Assembly (NCBI GenBank): GCA_003224525.1
Contig: QHZB01000065.1
Location: 1-38,972 of the forward strand
Direction: 5' to 3'
Origin: Acidobacteriota bacterium
GTDB lineage: Bacteria; Acidobacteriota; Terriglobia; Acidiferrales; UBA7541
DNA length: 38,972 nt
The position numbers were made by a program, and so were the translations under genes. Shown here piece after piece: positions 8,102 to 16,427 of the stretch. The notes beneath the pieces were generated by a model. That model did no database searches and was not told where the DNA came from. It was given only the letters and a program-made list of their open reading frames with translations. Each line of letters opens with the position of its first letter. The stretch's first letter is position 1.

Positions 8102-9238
8102 TCAAAGCTTTCGTTGTATCAGGGATTTCCTGGTCCTCGCGATTTCCTCCGCCAGTTTCTTTTCATCAGGCAAGGCTAGTTTGTATTCGCTGGATAGGAC
8201 TTTGTTACGCAGGTTCCCTAACGCATAGTGGGCCACGGCTTCGTTTTTCTCGGAACTAAGAATCAGACCAATCGGCGGATTTTCACCGGGCAGGGTCCAG
8301 TGTTCACGCGCGTAGTTGAGGTAGAGATTCATTTGTCCAGCATCTGCATGCGCAAACCTGCCAATTTTTAGGTCGATGATTACAAGACATCGCAAACGGC
8401 GGTGAAAAAAGAGGAGGTCCACCCGATACCATTCGTCTCCGACCCGCAGACGTTTCTGCCGAGCAATAAACGAGAAATCATTTCCGAGTTCCAAGAGGAA
8501 TTGTTCCAAGCGGTGAATGAGAGCGTCTTCAAGGGCACTCTCGGAGTACTCATCCTTGAGGCCAAGGAACTCCAGGACCATTGGGTCCTTTATTTCTTCC
8601 TCGGCAGTCAGTTGGTCTTCTGGAATGGATCGCTGGGGTCTTTTGATCAGTGCGGCTTTGTTCCGGGAGAGTGCTGTGCGCTCATAGAACTGAGTTGCGA
8701 TCTGACGGTCGAGTTGCCGGACAGACCATCCTCCCCGCAACGCTTCAGTTTCATAAAAGACCCGCGCCTCTTTGCCCTTCACAGCAAGCAAGCGGACGTA
8801 GTGCGACCATGGCAGGGGAAATCGCTGAAGCCGTCCTTCTTGATGTTCACCTGAAACTCCAGACAATGTCTGGAACTTTGGGGTGTCCACTGATATGGGT
8901 TTTGACGGGCGGGATTCTCCAGACGCTGTCTGGAGAATTGGCCAAGCGAGATAAAAATCTCTCATTTGCCAGAGGTTACTTTGAGAGAAGCCTCTGCCGA
9001 ACTTCCCTGTGAGGTCCAAAGCAAGCCGTTCGATTAGGGCCTCTCCATAGACGGCCCGCTTCTTCCCATGCTGCTCGTGCTCCACGATTCTTCGCCCGAC
9101 CTCCCAATAGGTATGGGTCATGATGGCATTGACAGAACGAGCGGAATACTTCCTCGCCCGTTCGAGTAGTTCGGCCACTTCGGTGAAGAATTGGGAATAA
9201 GAAAGCTCTGCCAGATTAGTACGCTTCTTGGTCACCAT
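8102..9238 (-). CDS. DUF1016 (YhcG-type) PD-(D/E)XK nuclease
   Basis: A 378-residue, apparently intact protein with the two-part DUF1016 structure. The N-terminal helical domain (about 10-180) holds THTYWEVGRRIVEHEQ, FGRGFSQSNLWQMRDFY and PLPWSHYVRLL. The C-terminal PD-(D/E)XK nuclease domain (about 215-365) has Asp274 in EWYRVDLLFFHRR and Asp289-Leu-Lys291 in IIDLKIG, the expected catalytic acid and DxK residues. Members of this family are linked to mobile elements, restriction-like loci and phage defence, though the role is not settled. A low-complexity insert at residues 103-135 is encoded by two palindromes (listed separately). The gene stands alone, flanked by IS66 and IS630 remnants, which suggests arrival by transfer. 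Confidence 0.9.
   Translation of the reverse strand: MVTKKRTNLAELSYSQFFTEVAELLERARKYSARSVNAIMTHTYWEVGRRIVEHEQHGKKRAVYGEALIERLALDLTGKFGRGFSQSNLWQMRDFYLAWPILQTASGESRPSKPISVDTPKFQTLSGVSGEHQEGRLQRFPLPWSHYVRLLAVKGKEARVFYETEALRGGWSVRQLDRQIATQFYERTALSRNKAALIKRPQRSIPEDQLTAEEEIKDPMVLEFLGLKDEYSESALEDALIHRLEQFLLELGNDFSFIARQKRLRVGDEWYRVDLLFFHRRLRCLVIIDLKIGRFAHADAGQMNLYLNYAREHWTLPGENPPIGLILSSEKNEAVAHYALGNLRNKVLSSEYKLALPDEKKLAEEIARTRKSLIQRKL
8858..8874. repeat. Palindrome inside the DUF1016 gene (7-base arms)
   Basis: TCCAGAC-AAT-GTCTGGA is a perfect inverted repeat. It encodes the FQTLSG part of the linker on the minus strand and shares its core with a second palindrome 40 bases away. Confidence 0.8.
8914..8938. 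repeat. Palindrome inside the DUF1016 gene (11-base arms)
   Basis: ATTCTCCAGAC-GCT-GTCTGGAGAAT is a perfect inverted repeat with 11-base arms and a 3-base loop. It encodes the ILQTASGE segment of the linker. The shared TCCAGAC/GTCTGGA core with the neighbouring palindrome suggests a small repeated element inserted in frame. Confidence 0.85.
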
Positions 9239-9289
9239 GAGTTCCTAACTTCAGAGCTCTGACACGCCCACTTGGGAAACAGCCCAAAA

Positions 9290-10109
9290 TCACCTGAATG
9301 GTGAAGCAGACGATGCCATCTCCTTTTGCATTGTAGCTGTAACCTCAGGCTTAAGCAGCTGTACGTGACGCTGGAAGGTACTCACAGAGCTCACGTCCCG
9401 GCCGCACCTGGCCAGGGCGGCTAGATAGGCCGCCAGCCGCTTGTATTCGTGCTCGATTTTCATAGGCTGACCGGGTTGTGTGGATAAAGATTGGGCTTTT
9501 CGGGAGCGCGCCTGAATGCTGGTCTTCTCATCCGCAGAGAGGACGAACTCGTTGGCACTGAGTTTACGGCCCTTCCAGATGCGTTGGTACAAATCCAAAA
9601 TTCGTCCGGCCTTCGATTCGAAATGCGGGTCACGCGGAAAAATCCAGCAGCAGTGCTGCCAAGGACGGATGGCGTCCTCGTTCAGCCATCGCCAGATGGT
9701 GGTGTCACTGAGGGATGCCGTCAGACCGCAGGCGCGAACATGGGAGCCGAGTTCCGCTACGCTCCAGCGAGAAAAGGGCGCACCGACGCGACTGGGAAAT
9801 TCGCAGGCGATGGCTTTAACCTGCACGACCAGTTCTGGAGGGGAAAATCCGGGGGCGGCCGGGGCGTGGGCAGTCTTCCAGACCGGCCAGCCGTTTTTCG
9901 AAGAATCGTTTTCGCCAGCGGCTGACGATCTCGCGCCGAGTGCTGAGGCGATCGGCGATCTGATCGTTGGAGAGGCCTTGCTGGGCCAGGAGCATCATCT
10001 TGGCGCGGGTTACCGTACAATATGGTAACGTATATCGATTCGCGCGTCGTTCCAACTCTTCTCGTTCTTGCTTGGTGAGGATGATCTTATACGGACTTTT
10101 GCGGGCCAA
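9290..10109 (-). pseudogene. IS630-family transposase, frameshifted and truncated
   Basis: Two overlapping minus-strand frames make up one transposase. The first starts near a TTG at 10107-10109 (ARKSPYKIILTKQEREELER) and contains the helix-turn-helix GLSNDQIADRLSTRREIVSR and the GRPRIFP linker. It then shifts frame at about 9820-9830. The second frame has RWSVAELGSHVRACGLTASL, TIWRWLNEDAIRPWQH and the first catalytic aspartate in LSADEKTSIQAR. After KIEHEYKRL the sequence departs from the family, so the other two acidic residues of the DDE triad are missing. It cannot be active. Confidence 0.8.
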
Positions 10110-10288
10110 ATCGGCGCCCTCCAGACAACAGCATAACAGCGTGGGGGCACCGGTGATAAATAATACGTTAGTGTATTTATGAAATGAAGTACTAAGCTGC
10201 GCGCCCCTCGGGTAAGGCGTCAGAGCAGATTCGTGGTAACTTCGGTACACCCGGGGTCAAGATTTTCAGAAGAGAGAACCCATAAGTG

Positions 10289-10364
10289 ACGCTCAGCAAC
10301 GCATTTGGGGATTTCGCCTTCTTTGTTTGAAGACAGACCCTCTATCCAGATGGGCTACGGCCGC
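10289..10364 (-). pseudogene. Degenerate tRNA-Arg-like relic
   Basis: Read on the minus strand from 10364, GCGGCCGTAGCCCATCTGGA followed by TAGAGGGTCTGTCTTC closely resembles the 5' two-thirds of a bacterial tRNA-Arg gene. The D-stem has mismatches, the anticodon stem is imperfect, and the T-arm is reduced to CGAAATCCCC. The 3' acceptor strand does not pair with the 5' end, so this is not a working tRNA. Confidence 0.35.
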
Positions 10365-10518
10365 ACGGCTCAATCTGAGTCTAAAGCATTTACGGCGTTC
10401 GACGGACACTCTTTGATTTCGAGATCGAGCAGTTCGGCAATGCGGTATCGGATCGAGGCCGCGACCAAGAAGCGTCCGGCACGCTGGACTTGTGACCTTA
10501 GTGAAAATTTCCATGGTG

Positions 10519-12978
10519 CTAGAGCGTTACAGAAAGAGTTGCTGTCTGAGTCGTGCTGTTATACGAAGCTGAGATAGTGACCGAGGTTGAGACGAGAACC
10601 ACGGAGGTACTCACCGCAAACGTTGCACTGGTAGCTCCGGCCGGAACGAACACCCTCGAAGGTACGCTAGCCGCACCGTTGTTACTAGAAAGCACAACTT
10701 GCGCGCCACCTGCGGGAGCCGGCCCGCTCAGGGTTACCGTGCCGGTGGTGGAATTCACGCCGCCTATCACACTCGTCGGGTTGAGTGTCAGCGAAGAGAC
10801 GGTTGGAAGTGGTGGGGGCGTCACAGTGAGTGTGGCCGATTTGCTTACACCACCATAGGCAGCGGAGATGGTGACCGTGGTTGATGCAGTCACGACGCTG
10901 GTGTTGACCGTGAAGGTTGCGGTGGTGGCTCCGGCGGGAACCGCCACGCTCGAAGCTACGCTAGCCGCCCCGTTGTTACTAGAAAGCGCAACTTGCGCAC
11001 CTCCTGTGGGTGCTGGGCCGCTTAGCGTCACCGTGCCCGTGGAAGATTGCGCGCCGCCAATACCGCTCGTGGGGTTCAGCGTCAGCGAGGAGAGCGAGGG
11101 CGCGGGGGGAGAGGCAGGCGTCACCGTGAGCGAGGCAGTTTTAGTAACGCCACCGTGGGCCGCGGAGATAGCGACCGTGGTCGACGCCGCCACGGCACTG
11201 GTGCTGACCGTGAAGGTTGCGCTGGTGGCTCCGGCGGGAACCGCCAAGCTCGAAGGTACGCTCGCCGCCCCGTTGTTACTAGAAAGCGCCACTTGCGCAC
11301 CACCTGCGGGTGCTGCTCCGCTCAACGTTACTGTGCCGGTCGAGGAATTCCCGCCCGTAACACTGGTCGGGTTCAGCGAAAGCGACGAAAGAGAGACAGA
11401 CGCGAGAGCTGAGGAAGATAGCTCGAAGTCCAAGACGGCGGGATTGGGATCGTTCATTGAAACGGCCACGAACTTCGAAGGAGAGATCATATAGATGACG
11501 GCGTTGCCGGAAGTGACCGTCATTATTCCCCGGCCATTGGTGGGCGATGGGGATATCGAGTAGGTGGCGTTGAAAGCCACGCCGGGGTTCGGCCCGTTCG
11601 AAGCGCCGATGTCTTCGGTGCCGGCCATAGTGCCTGTGGGGCTGGCGCCGTTCGCCGCAAACTCGCCCGAGAAAACCGTCACTCCGAAGCCCACCGGGTT
11701 GGTCGCAAAGCCGGCGTACGCACCTTTCAGCGAGGTATTGGTGAAGGACACCGCCGTCTGGGGTTCGCCGACCCCGAACAGAACATTAACATCGGAGACG
11801 AAGAGGAAAATTTGATTCACGTTCATCAGGTAGGCCACCAGGCTGTAGCCGCCGATGGTGATCGATGCCCGGCCATTGCTGGCTACGCTGTACGTTCCTG
11901 GCGCGCCGGTGACAGAATTGGGCGCCCGGCAGAAGTTCTCGTCGTAGGTCAGAGAAAGGGCGCCGCTGCCGTTGGTGGTGAGCAAACCGACGACCGCCTT
12001 GGGCACGCCTGATACGGTGCCGCAAGCGGAGTGCCCGGTGAGGGAAATCACCAGGTTGCCATTCAGCGAAGCGTTGGTGAAACCTCCCGCAGGAATTTGC
12101 TGCTGCACCACCACGCCATTTAGCAACGGGGTCGCCGTCGTGACCGGATCGCTCTCCATCACAAAGAGTTTTCCGGAATTCACGATGTAAAAGACGAAAT
12201 TCATGGTGTCGGGTGTTCCGCCAAACGTGAAGGCGAGGTTCATGGTGCCGCGGCCCGTGGCGACATCGGACACCGCATAGTTCGCTGCCGTAAAGTTCAT
12301 CGCATAATCCGTGCCATAGCCGTCGACGTCTCCCGCGGCGTTGGCGAGCACGCCTGTACCGTTCGAAGTAAACCGGCCTTCGATGGCGGCGCGATTATTT
12401 GCGGTATCGAAACCGGCGGCGCCAAACGCGTAGTCACCGATTATTCGGGAGGTGCTGTAAGCGGTGGCGTCCGCTTTTTCCATGGTCCCCGAGCCGACCG
12501 TTCCCGCCCCTCCCACAGCATCGAACTCGATGAACCGGGCGTTACCGTTGGCCAGCATCGCGAAGGCGCACTTCGCCGAGCTGCCCGAAAAATTCAGGGT
12601 CATCACACCGCGATTGTCGGCACCGATCGAATAGGTCCCGGTAAACGATTGAGCGACCAGCGCGGCTCCGGCGCCTACGCCATTGGTTTCCAGCTCGCCG
12701 TTCGTCAAATTACCGGCCCCGTCCGCCGTGAATCTTCCCACGGTGGCAATAACAGAGGAGACGCTTCCATTCCCGGTGATCCCGCTGAAGGTAAATGCGT
12801 AGTTGCCATTCAACTCGGCGTCGTTGTTCACCGCGGGATTGGTCGGGCCTTGACTTATGGATGTCGCGCACTGGCCGGAGCAACCGGCTGACGGTGTCTG
12901 GCTGGCGCAACCGGCTCCGGATGTCGCAGCAAAAAGCAACGCGAAACACATGATCAGCTGAACACTTAGCTCACGCAT
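10519..12978 (-). CDS. Large lipoprotein with C-terminal Ig-like repeats
   Basis: An 819-residue predicted surface lipoprotein. The signal peptide ends in a lipobox with Cys24 (ATSGAGC). Residues 50-510 contain at least four copies of a beta-rich module of about 110 residues, each with an LNGNYAF-like start and an FTANG/FTSNG turn (GRFTADGAGNLTNGE, GRFTSNGTGVLANAAGD). This pattern is common in Acidobacteriota exported proteins of unknown function. From about 520 onward three Ig-like repeats of about 99 residues follow (LNPTSVTGG, SSNNGAASV, VPAGATSATF). There are no catalytic motifs. A role in surface adhesion or as a structural protein is an inference. It is monocistronic, and a long gap lies upstream. 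Confidence 0.85.
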   Translation of the reverse strand: MRELSVQLIMCFALLFAATSGAGCASQTPSAGCSGQCATSISQGPTNPAVNNDAELNGNYAFTFSGITGNGSVSSVIATVGRFTADGAGNLTNGELETNGVGAGAALVAQSFTGTYSIGADNRGVMTLNFSGSSAKCAFAMLANGNARFIEFDAVGGAGTVGSGTMEKADATAYSTSRIIGDYAFGAAGFDTANNRAAIEGRFTSNGTGVLANAAGDVDGYGTDYAMNFTAANYAVSDVATGRGTMNLAFTFGGTPDTMNFVFYIVNSGKLFVMESDPVTTATPLLNGVVVQQQIPAGGFTNASLNGNLVISLTGHSACGTVSGVPKAVVGLLTTNGSGALSLTYDENFCRAPNSVTGAPGTYSVASNGRASITIGGYSLVAYLMNVNQIFLFVSDVNVLFGVGEPQTAVSFTNTSLKGAYAGFATNPVGFGVTVFSGEFAANGASPTGTMAGTEDIGASNGPNPGVAFNATYSISPSPTNGRGIMTVTSGNAVIYMISPSKFVAVSMNDPNPAVLDFELSSSALASVSLSSLSLNPTSVTGGNSSTGTVTLSGAAPAGGAQVALSSNNGAASVPSSLAVPAGATSATFTVSTSAVAASTTVAISAAHGGVTKTASLTVTPASPPAPSLSSLTLNPTSGIGGAQSSTGTVTLSGPAPTGGAQVALSSNNGAASVASSVAVPAGATTATFTVNTSVVTASTTVTISAAYGGVSKSATLTVTPPPLPTVSSLTLNPTSVIGGVNSTTGTVTLSGPAPAGGAQVVLSSNNGAASVPSRVFVPAGATSATFAVSTSVVLVSTSVTISASYNSTTQTATLSVTL
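10525..11400 (-). repeat. Three tandem coding repeats of about 300 bases
   Basis: The DNA encoding the Ig-like domains is repeated. The stretch GTTGTTACTAGAAAGC recurs with spacings of 294 and 300 bases (near 10678, 10972 and 11272), and long flanks are near-identical. Such similarity favours unequal recombination and repeat-number change. Confidence 0.85.
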
Positions 12979-13677
12979 CTTTCCTCCACCTAATGGCTGG
13001 GCGATTGAATCTGTGGCTCTCCTTGAGAGCGTTGGGCCCTTAACTGAGGCGCCCGGGAGGGGAGGGCGCCACGCCTTTAACCAGCGTTATGCGCGCGGCT
13101 GCCGCGAGGAACACCGAGAATTCGCACCTAGGGAGCTGCACATTTCCAGAACGTTGAGTTCCAGCGTGAGGTTCTCAAGTTCTTGTTCACACGCCATGAA
13201 TTAACTCACACACCTTTTCTACTCGCTTCTGATCATACGGGTCACCAGGTCGTCGTTTGATATACCGAGGAAGAGAGAAACCGAAAATAATGTTAAGCAA
13301 AGAGTCTGACGAAGCGCTCGGCCTCGCGAATCACGGTGTTAACCGAAGGGTTGCAGGTTTGAGTGCCACCTGGGCATTCCGACGAAGCGCGCACGACGGC
13401 GCAGCGCCAAAGACTTAAGGACAGAACTCTCGGGTCGCTACACGCCCACTTCTACGACTACATCATTACTAAAGCATTTTTGGAAACTCGTCACGCGGAT
13501 GAACTCCGGAGCTGTTCCAAAACTGTTCCAAACTCCATCGCCTTGATGTTGTTGCGCTCCATTGTTTCAATCGGCACTACACTTCAAAAACGAAGCGCGG
13601 TATCGTCCTGAGGGCATCCGATGAGGATGCCCCAAGGACCTCAACGTAAGAATCCACCATCCACATTCACCGATGAG
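12979..13677. other. Long gene-free gap with a tRNA fragment
   Basis: About 700 bases lie between the lipoprotein start and the glycosidase end. I see no credible gene. It contains the tRNA-like 3' fragment listed below. At 13510-13600 the minus strand has a short protein-like stretch (MEFGTVLEQLRSSSA and a stop, with the direct repeat TGTTCCAAA in the plus strand) of unknown origin, possibly the end of a lost gene. The sequence near 12979-13010 must contain the lipoprotein promoter, but no convincing boxes were recognised. Confidence 0.4.
13331..13380 (+). pseudogene. tRNA-Asn-like 3' fragment
   Basis: CGGTGTTAACCGAAGGGTTG followed by CAGGTTTGAGT looks like the anticodon arm (GTT anticodon, CGG/CCG stem), variable loop and start of the T-arm of a tRNA-Asn gene. 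The T-stem does not close properly and no 5' half is present upstream. Partial 3' tRNA copies are typical scars of integrative elements that recombine at tRNA genes, so this may be an old attachment site. It is a visual match only. Confidence 0.4.
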
Positions 13678-16293
13678 CTAGTGCTTTTCCGGCATGCCTT
13701 TTTTCTGCCCCGTCGAAAAATGGACAACAACCTTTGCGTGTGGGTACGGCTCCGAATCGCTCGGCGGAATTTGAATCCAGGGCGTCGGCTCCCCGAGGGC
13801 CGCTCCTTCTAACTTCTGGATCTGGTCTTTATTCCAGATTTTCAGCTCGTATTCATGCCCCGCTGCCCCAGCAACTTCCAGTGCCAGTTGATCCCTCGAA
13901 GCCGACCACGTCTCCGAAAGCACACGCAGCCCCCGGCTCGCGCTTCCGAGCGCTGGCAAAGTAGATTGTTCGCTCAATCCAAAGTCATTCAGCAGACGAA
14001 TCCGCAAAGAGTACTTTCCTTTCGTGATCGGAAACTGCACCACAATGTGTTGATCGGCCCCATGGGTTTCCACTTGGAAAGGAACAGGCTTGGCGTTCAA
14101 CTCAACCCTCTGTACTTTGGCCTGCAAGCTGATGGCAGGGTGAAATTCGACGGTGCACTCTTCACTTCCCGAAGTTAGGCCCGTCTCCAATACGATTCCC
14201 TCGTCCGTCTTCGTATAATTGATCAGCAGCGTGTTCTTCCCAAGCCGTACATTCTCCACACTGAACCGCGTCCAATCCGCCGGAATATGCGGCGCCAATT
14301 TCACAGTGTGATGGATCGCATCCGTCTCTAGCCCCAGCATCCCGCGCAAAATGGGGCTCACCACCATCGCCGCCGACCAGATCTGGTGCGGCGAACTCGT
14401 CGAGAGCGGCTGGTAATAGTCGCCGGAAAGAACTTCCGTCACGTGTCCGAGCGAGCCATCCAGCGCCAGCAGCGCGTTGGCCCGCAGATTCGCATACGCC
14501 GGAAAAGTTTGGTGATAGCGGTACTCCGCGACCGACGCCCAGCCCGTGAAAAGCGGCCACACCGAACCGTAGTGATACCCGCCGCCGCTGAAGACCGGCG
14601 AGCGATTCGAAATGATGCGCATCCCCCAATCCGTCTGAAGATCGAAGTCCGCCAGTTGCTGGATCATCGACACCGCATCCGCCTCGCTGGCCAGGCCAAA
14701 CCACATCGGCACGGTCGCCAACACGCTCGGCTCGTCCACTTTCTTGTCGTTCTTGTCGAGCGCAAACGCGAATCGTTTCTTGTCCGCGATCCAGAAACTT
14801 TCGTTCACCAGCGCCCGTTGCTTTTCGAAATCTTTTTCCAGCGCGTTGCTCATCTCCTCCTGGCCCGTCACCCGCGCAAGATTCGAAAGCGCGCGCAACG
14901 CCTGCGCTCCCAACCCGCTTTGGTAGAACTCCGTTTTGACTGGCAGCAGCGGCCCGCCTTCCACCCAGCCGTGCCCCACGCCAAAATTCTGCGGCAGTCC
15001 TCGCGTATCATAGGTCGATTTCAGAAACGCATAAGCCAACTGCAAACTCCCCCACTTCTCTTTGGCAAACGCCGCGTCGCCGCTCTCCACGACGTAGTCA
15101 TTCACTGCGATGATGTACAGAGGCGTGGCGTCGGCTGAAGCATAGGGATACGGATAGCCTTTGAACCAATCCACGAAATTGGCGCCCTGCGAAATTTCGT
15201 GCGGGATCTTGCCATCTTCCCGCTGAAACTTGCTGATGAACCCCAGCGCTGTGCGTGAATTCGAAAAATCTCCCTCGGCATTCAGCGCCAACGAAGTCCA
15301 GAACGAATCGCGCCCGAAAAACCACGCGAATCCTGGCCGCTGGCTCTCTCCCGAAGTACGGTACCCCGCGACCAGCCCCGTGCCCAGAAAAGGATTTGTC
15401 ACCATCCCCTGCAACAAGCTCACCCGCGACCAGTCGTAGGCCTGCTGAATCTGCGAGTCCGGCAAATCCAAGCTCACCGTCTGCGCCAAATAGGTGTGAT
15501 AATATTCCGCTGCTTCCTTCAATAAATCCGCATAGTCCCCCGTCAGATGGTGATAGGTTTTCTCCGCCGCTGCTCGCCCCTCCATCGAGCCCGCAATGAC
15601 GATCAACTTCCTCTCTTTTCCTTTCGCTGTCGCGCCCAGCCGGAAAGAGCTTTCCTGTGCTTCCGAATAATTCGTCTGGTATTCCTGCTGCGGCTGCGCA
15701 GCCGTTGGCGAACCCACCAGCGCCGCAAATTTCCGTTGCTCCTCTCCAAAATAAAACGCGCGTTCTTCCGCTGTCCAATTCGAATAGGTCGCGCCCAGCG
15801 CCGCCGGCCACTCCAGTTGAAAATCGCGGTGGAATGCCGCTTCGATTTCGAACGGCTGCTCGGTTTCCACGTCGAGTAGAATGACGGCGCCTTGCTCGTG
15901 CACCGGAACAAATAAGGTTTCCCGCACCGCGAACGTGTCCCCAGCGTAGAGAATCGTGCTGGATTCCGGACGAACCGTAAGCGTTCGCGCCAGCGCTTCC
16001 GCCGGCAGAACGCGCCCTTCCGTGTGGAATTTCAGGTGAAATTCGCGCAGGATTTTCAGCGGATACACCCACGCTTCCATCCGCCCGGATTCATCGCCCA
16101 ACAATCCCGCGCGCATCCCTGTGACAGGCAGGAATTCCCACGGCCGTACCGTTCGCGAGAGCTCCAGCGAATGCTTGGGTTCTTGTGCTCGCGAAGCCCC
16201 GGCCAGGGCCATAAGAAAAAACACCGGAGCCGCCACCAAGAATCGCGTTCGTAGGATTCGCCGCCATGGAAATGTAGTCTGCCTGTTTGTCAT
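13678..16293 (-). CDS. Exported six-hairpin glycosidase (glycogen-debranching/GH15-like)
   Basis: An 871-residue secreted glycosidase. I start it at the ATG at 16291-16293 because a proper signal peptide follows there (RTRFLVAAPVFFLMALAGAS, then RAQE); the frame is open further upstream but covers the divergent promoter region. An N-terminal beta-sandwich (about 30-290) precedes an (alpha/alpha)6 barrel with GFAWFFGRDSFWTSLALNAE, KFQREDGKIPHEIS and GYHYGSVWPLFTGW. This combination is typical of amylo-alpha-1,6-glucosidase/GH15-type enzymes that cut alpha-glucans or related oligosaccharides. The exact substrate cannot be told from sequence alone. No Shine-Dalgarno sequence is evident. It diverges from the CRTAC1/GH130 pair. 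Confidence 0.8.
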   Translation of the reverse strand: MTNRQTTFPWRRILRTRFLVAAPVFFLMALAGASRAQEPKHSLELSRTVRPWEFLPVTGMRAGLLGDESGRMEAWVYPLKILREFHLKFHTEGRVLPAEALARTLTVRPESSTILYAGDTFAVRETLFVPVHEQGAVILLDVETEQPFEIEAAFHRDFQLEWPAALGATYSNWTAEERAFYFGEEQRKFAALVGSPTAAQPQQEYQTNYSEAQESSFRLGATAKGKERKLIVIAGSMEGRAAAEKTYHHLTGDYADLLKEAAEYYHTYLAQTVSLDLPDSQIQQAYDWSRVSLLQGMVTNPFLGTGLVAGYRTSGESQRPGFAWFFGRDSFWTSLALNAEGDFSNSRTALGFISKFQREDGKIPHEISQGANFVDWFKGYPYPYASADATPLYIIAVNDYVVESGDAAFAKEKWGSLQLAYAFLKSTYDTRGLPQNFGVGHGWVEGGPLLPVKTEFYQSGLGAQALRALSNLARVTGQEEMSNALEKDFEKQRALVNESFWIADKKRFAFALDKNDKKVDEPSVLATVPMWFGLASEADAVSMIQQLADFDLQTDWGMRIISNRSPVFSGGGYHYGSVWPLFTGWASVAEYRYHQTFPAYANLRANALLALDGSLGHVTEVLSGDYYQPLSTSSPHQIWSAAMVVSPILRGMLGLETDAIHHTVKLAPHIPADWTRFSVENVRLGKNTLLINYTKTDEGIVLETGLTSGSEECTVEFHPAISLQAKVQRVELNAKPVPFQVETHGADQHIVVQFPITKGKYSLRIRLLNDFGLSEQSTLPALGSASRGLRVLSETWSASRDQLALEVAGAAGHEYELKIWNKDQIQKLEGAALGEPTPWIQIPPSDSEPYPHAKVVVHFSTGQKKGMPEKH

Positions 16294-16347
16294 GGTAGGA
16301 AATTCTCGCTGCGCGCAAGACGCGGGGAATTTCGACGCCCCCTCCGC

Positions 16348-16376
16348 TTGCAAAGCCATTTTGCCCTTACTATAAA
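16348..16376 (+). promoter_or_regulatory. Sigma-70 promoter for the CRTAC1-GH130 unit
   Basis: TTGCAA (16348-16353) and TATAAA (16371-16376) are spaced by 17 bases and face the CRTAC1 gene at 16428, giving a leader of about 45 bases. It lies inside the divergent intergenic region next to the glycosidase start. Confidence 0.55.
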
Positions 16377-16427
16377 GGATGGCGGCAGATTTTAGCATGA
16401 GCCAAAGCAGGGAAGGTACCATTCGAT

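Noticed and set aside
10310-10364. Selenocysteine tRNA because the loop could give a TCA anticodon
   Set aside because: The arm lengths do not fit a selenocysteine tRNA and the stems do not close; a decayed tRNA-Arg is simpler.
10525-11400. CRISPR-like array
   Set aside because: The repeat units are about 300 bases and fully coding; there are no short repeats with unique spacers.
10868-11494. Plus-strand frame of 208 codons with repeats
   Set aside because: It mirrors the Ig-like repeats of the minus-strand lipoprotein, which has a lipobox and a full domain structure.
13510-13600. C-terminus of a phage-type integrase on the minus strand
   Set aside because: Only about 27 codons are open and no catalytic motif is visible; kept as a remark in the gap entry.
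15098-16072. Second minus-strand frame of 324 codons in the glycosidase
   Set aside because: Shadow frame; the other frame carries the glycosidase motifs and the signal peptide.
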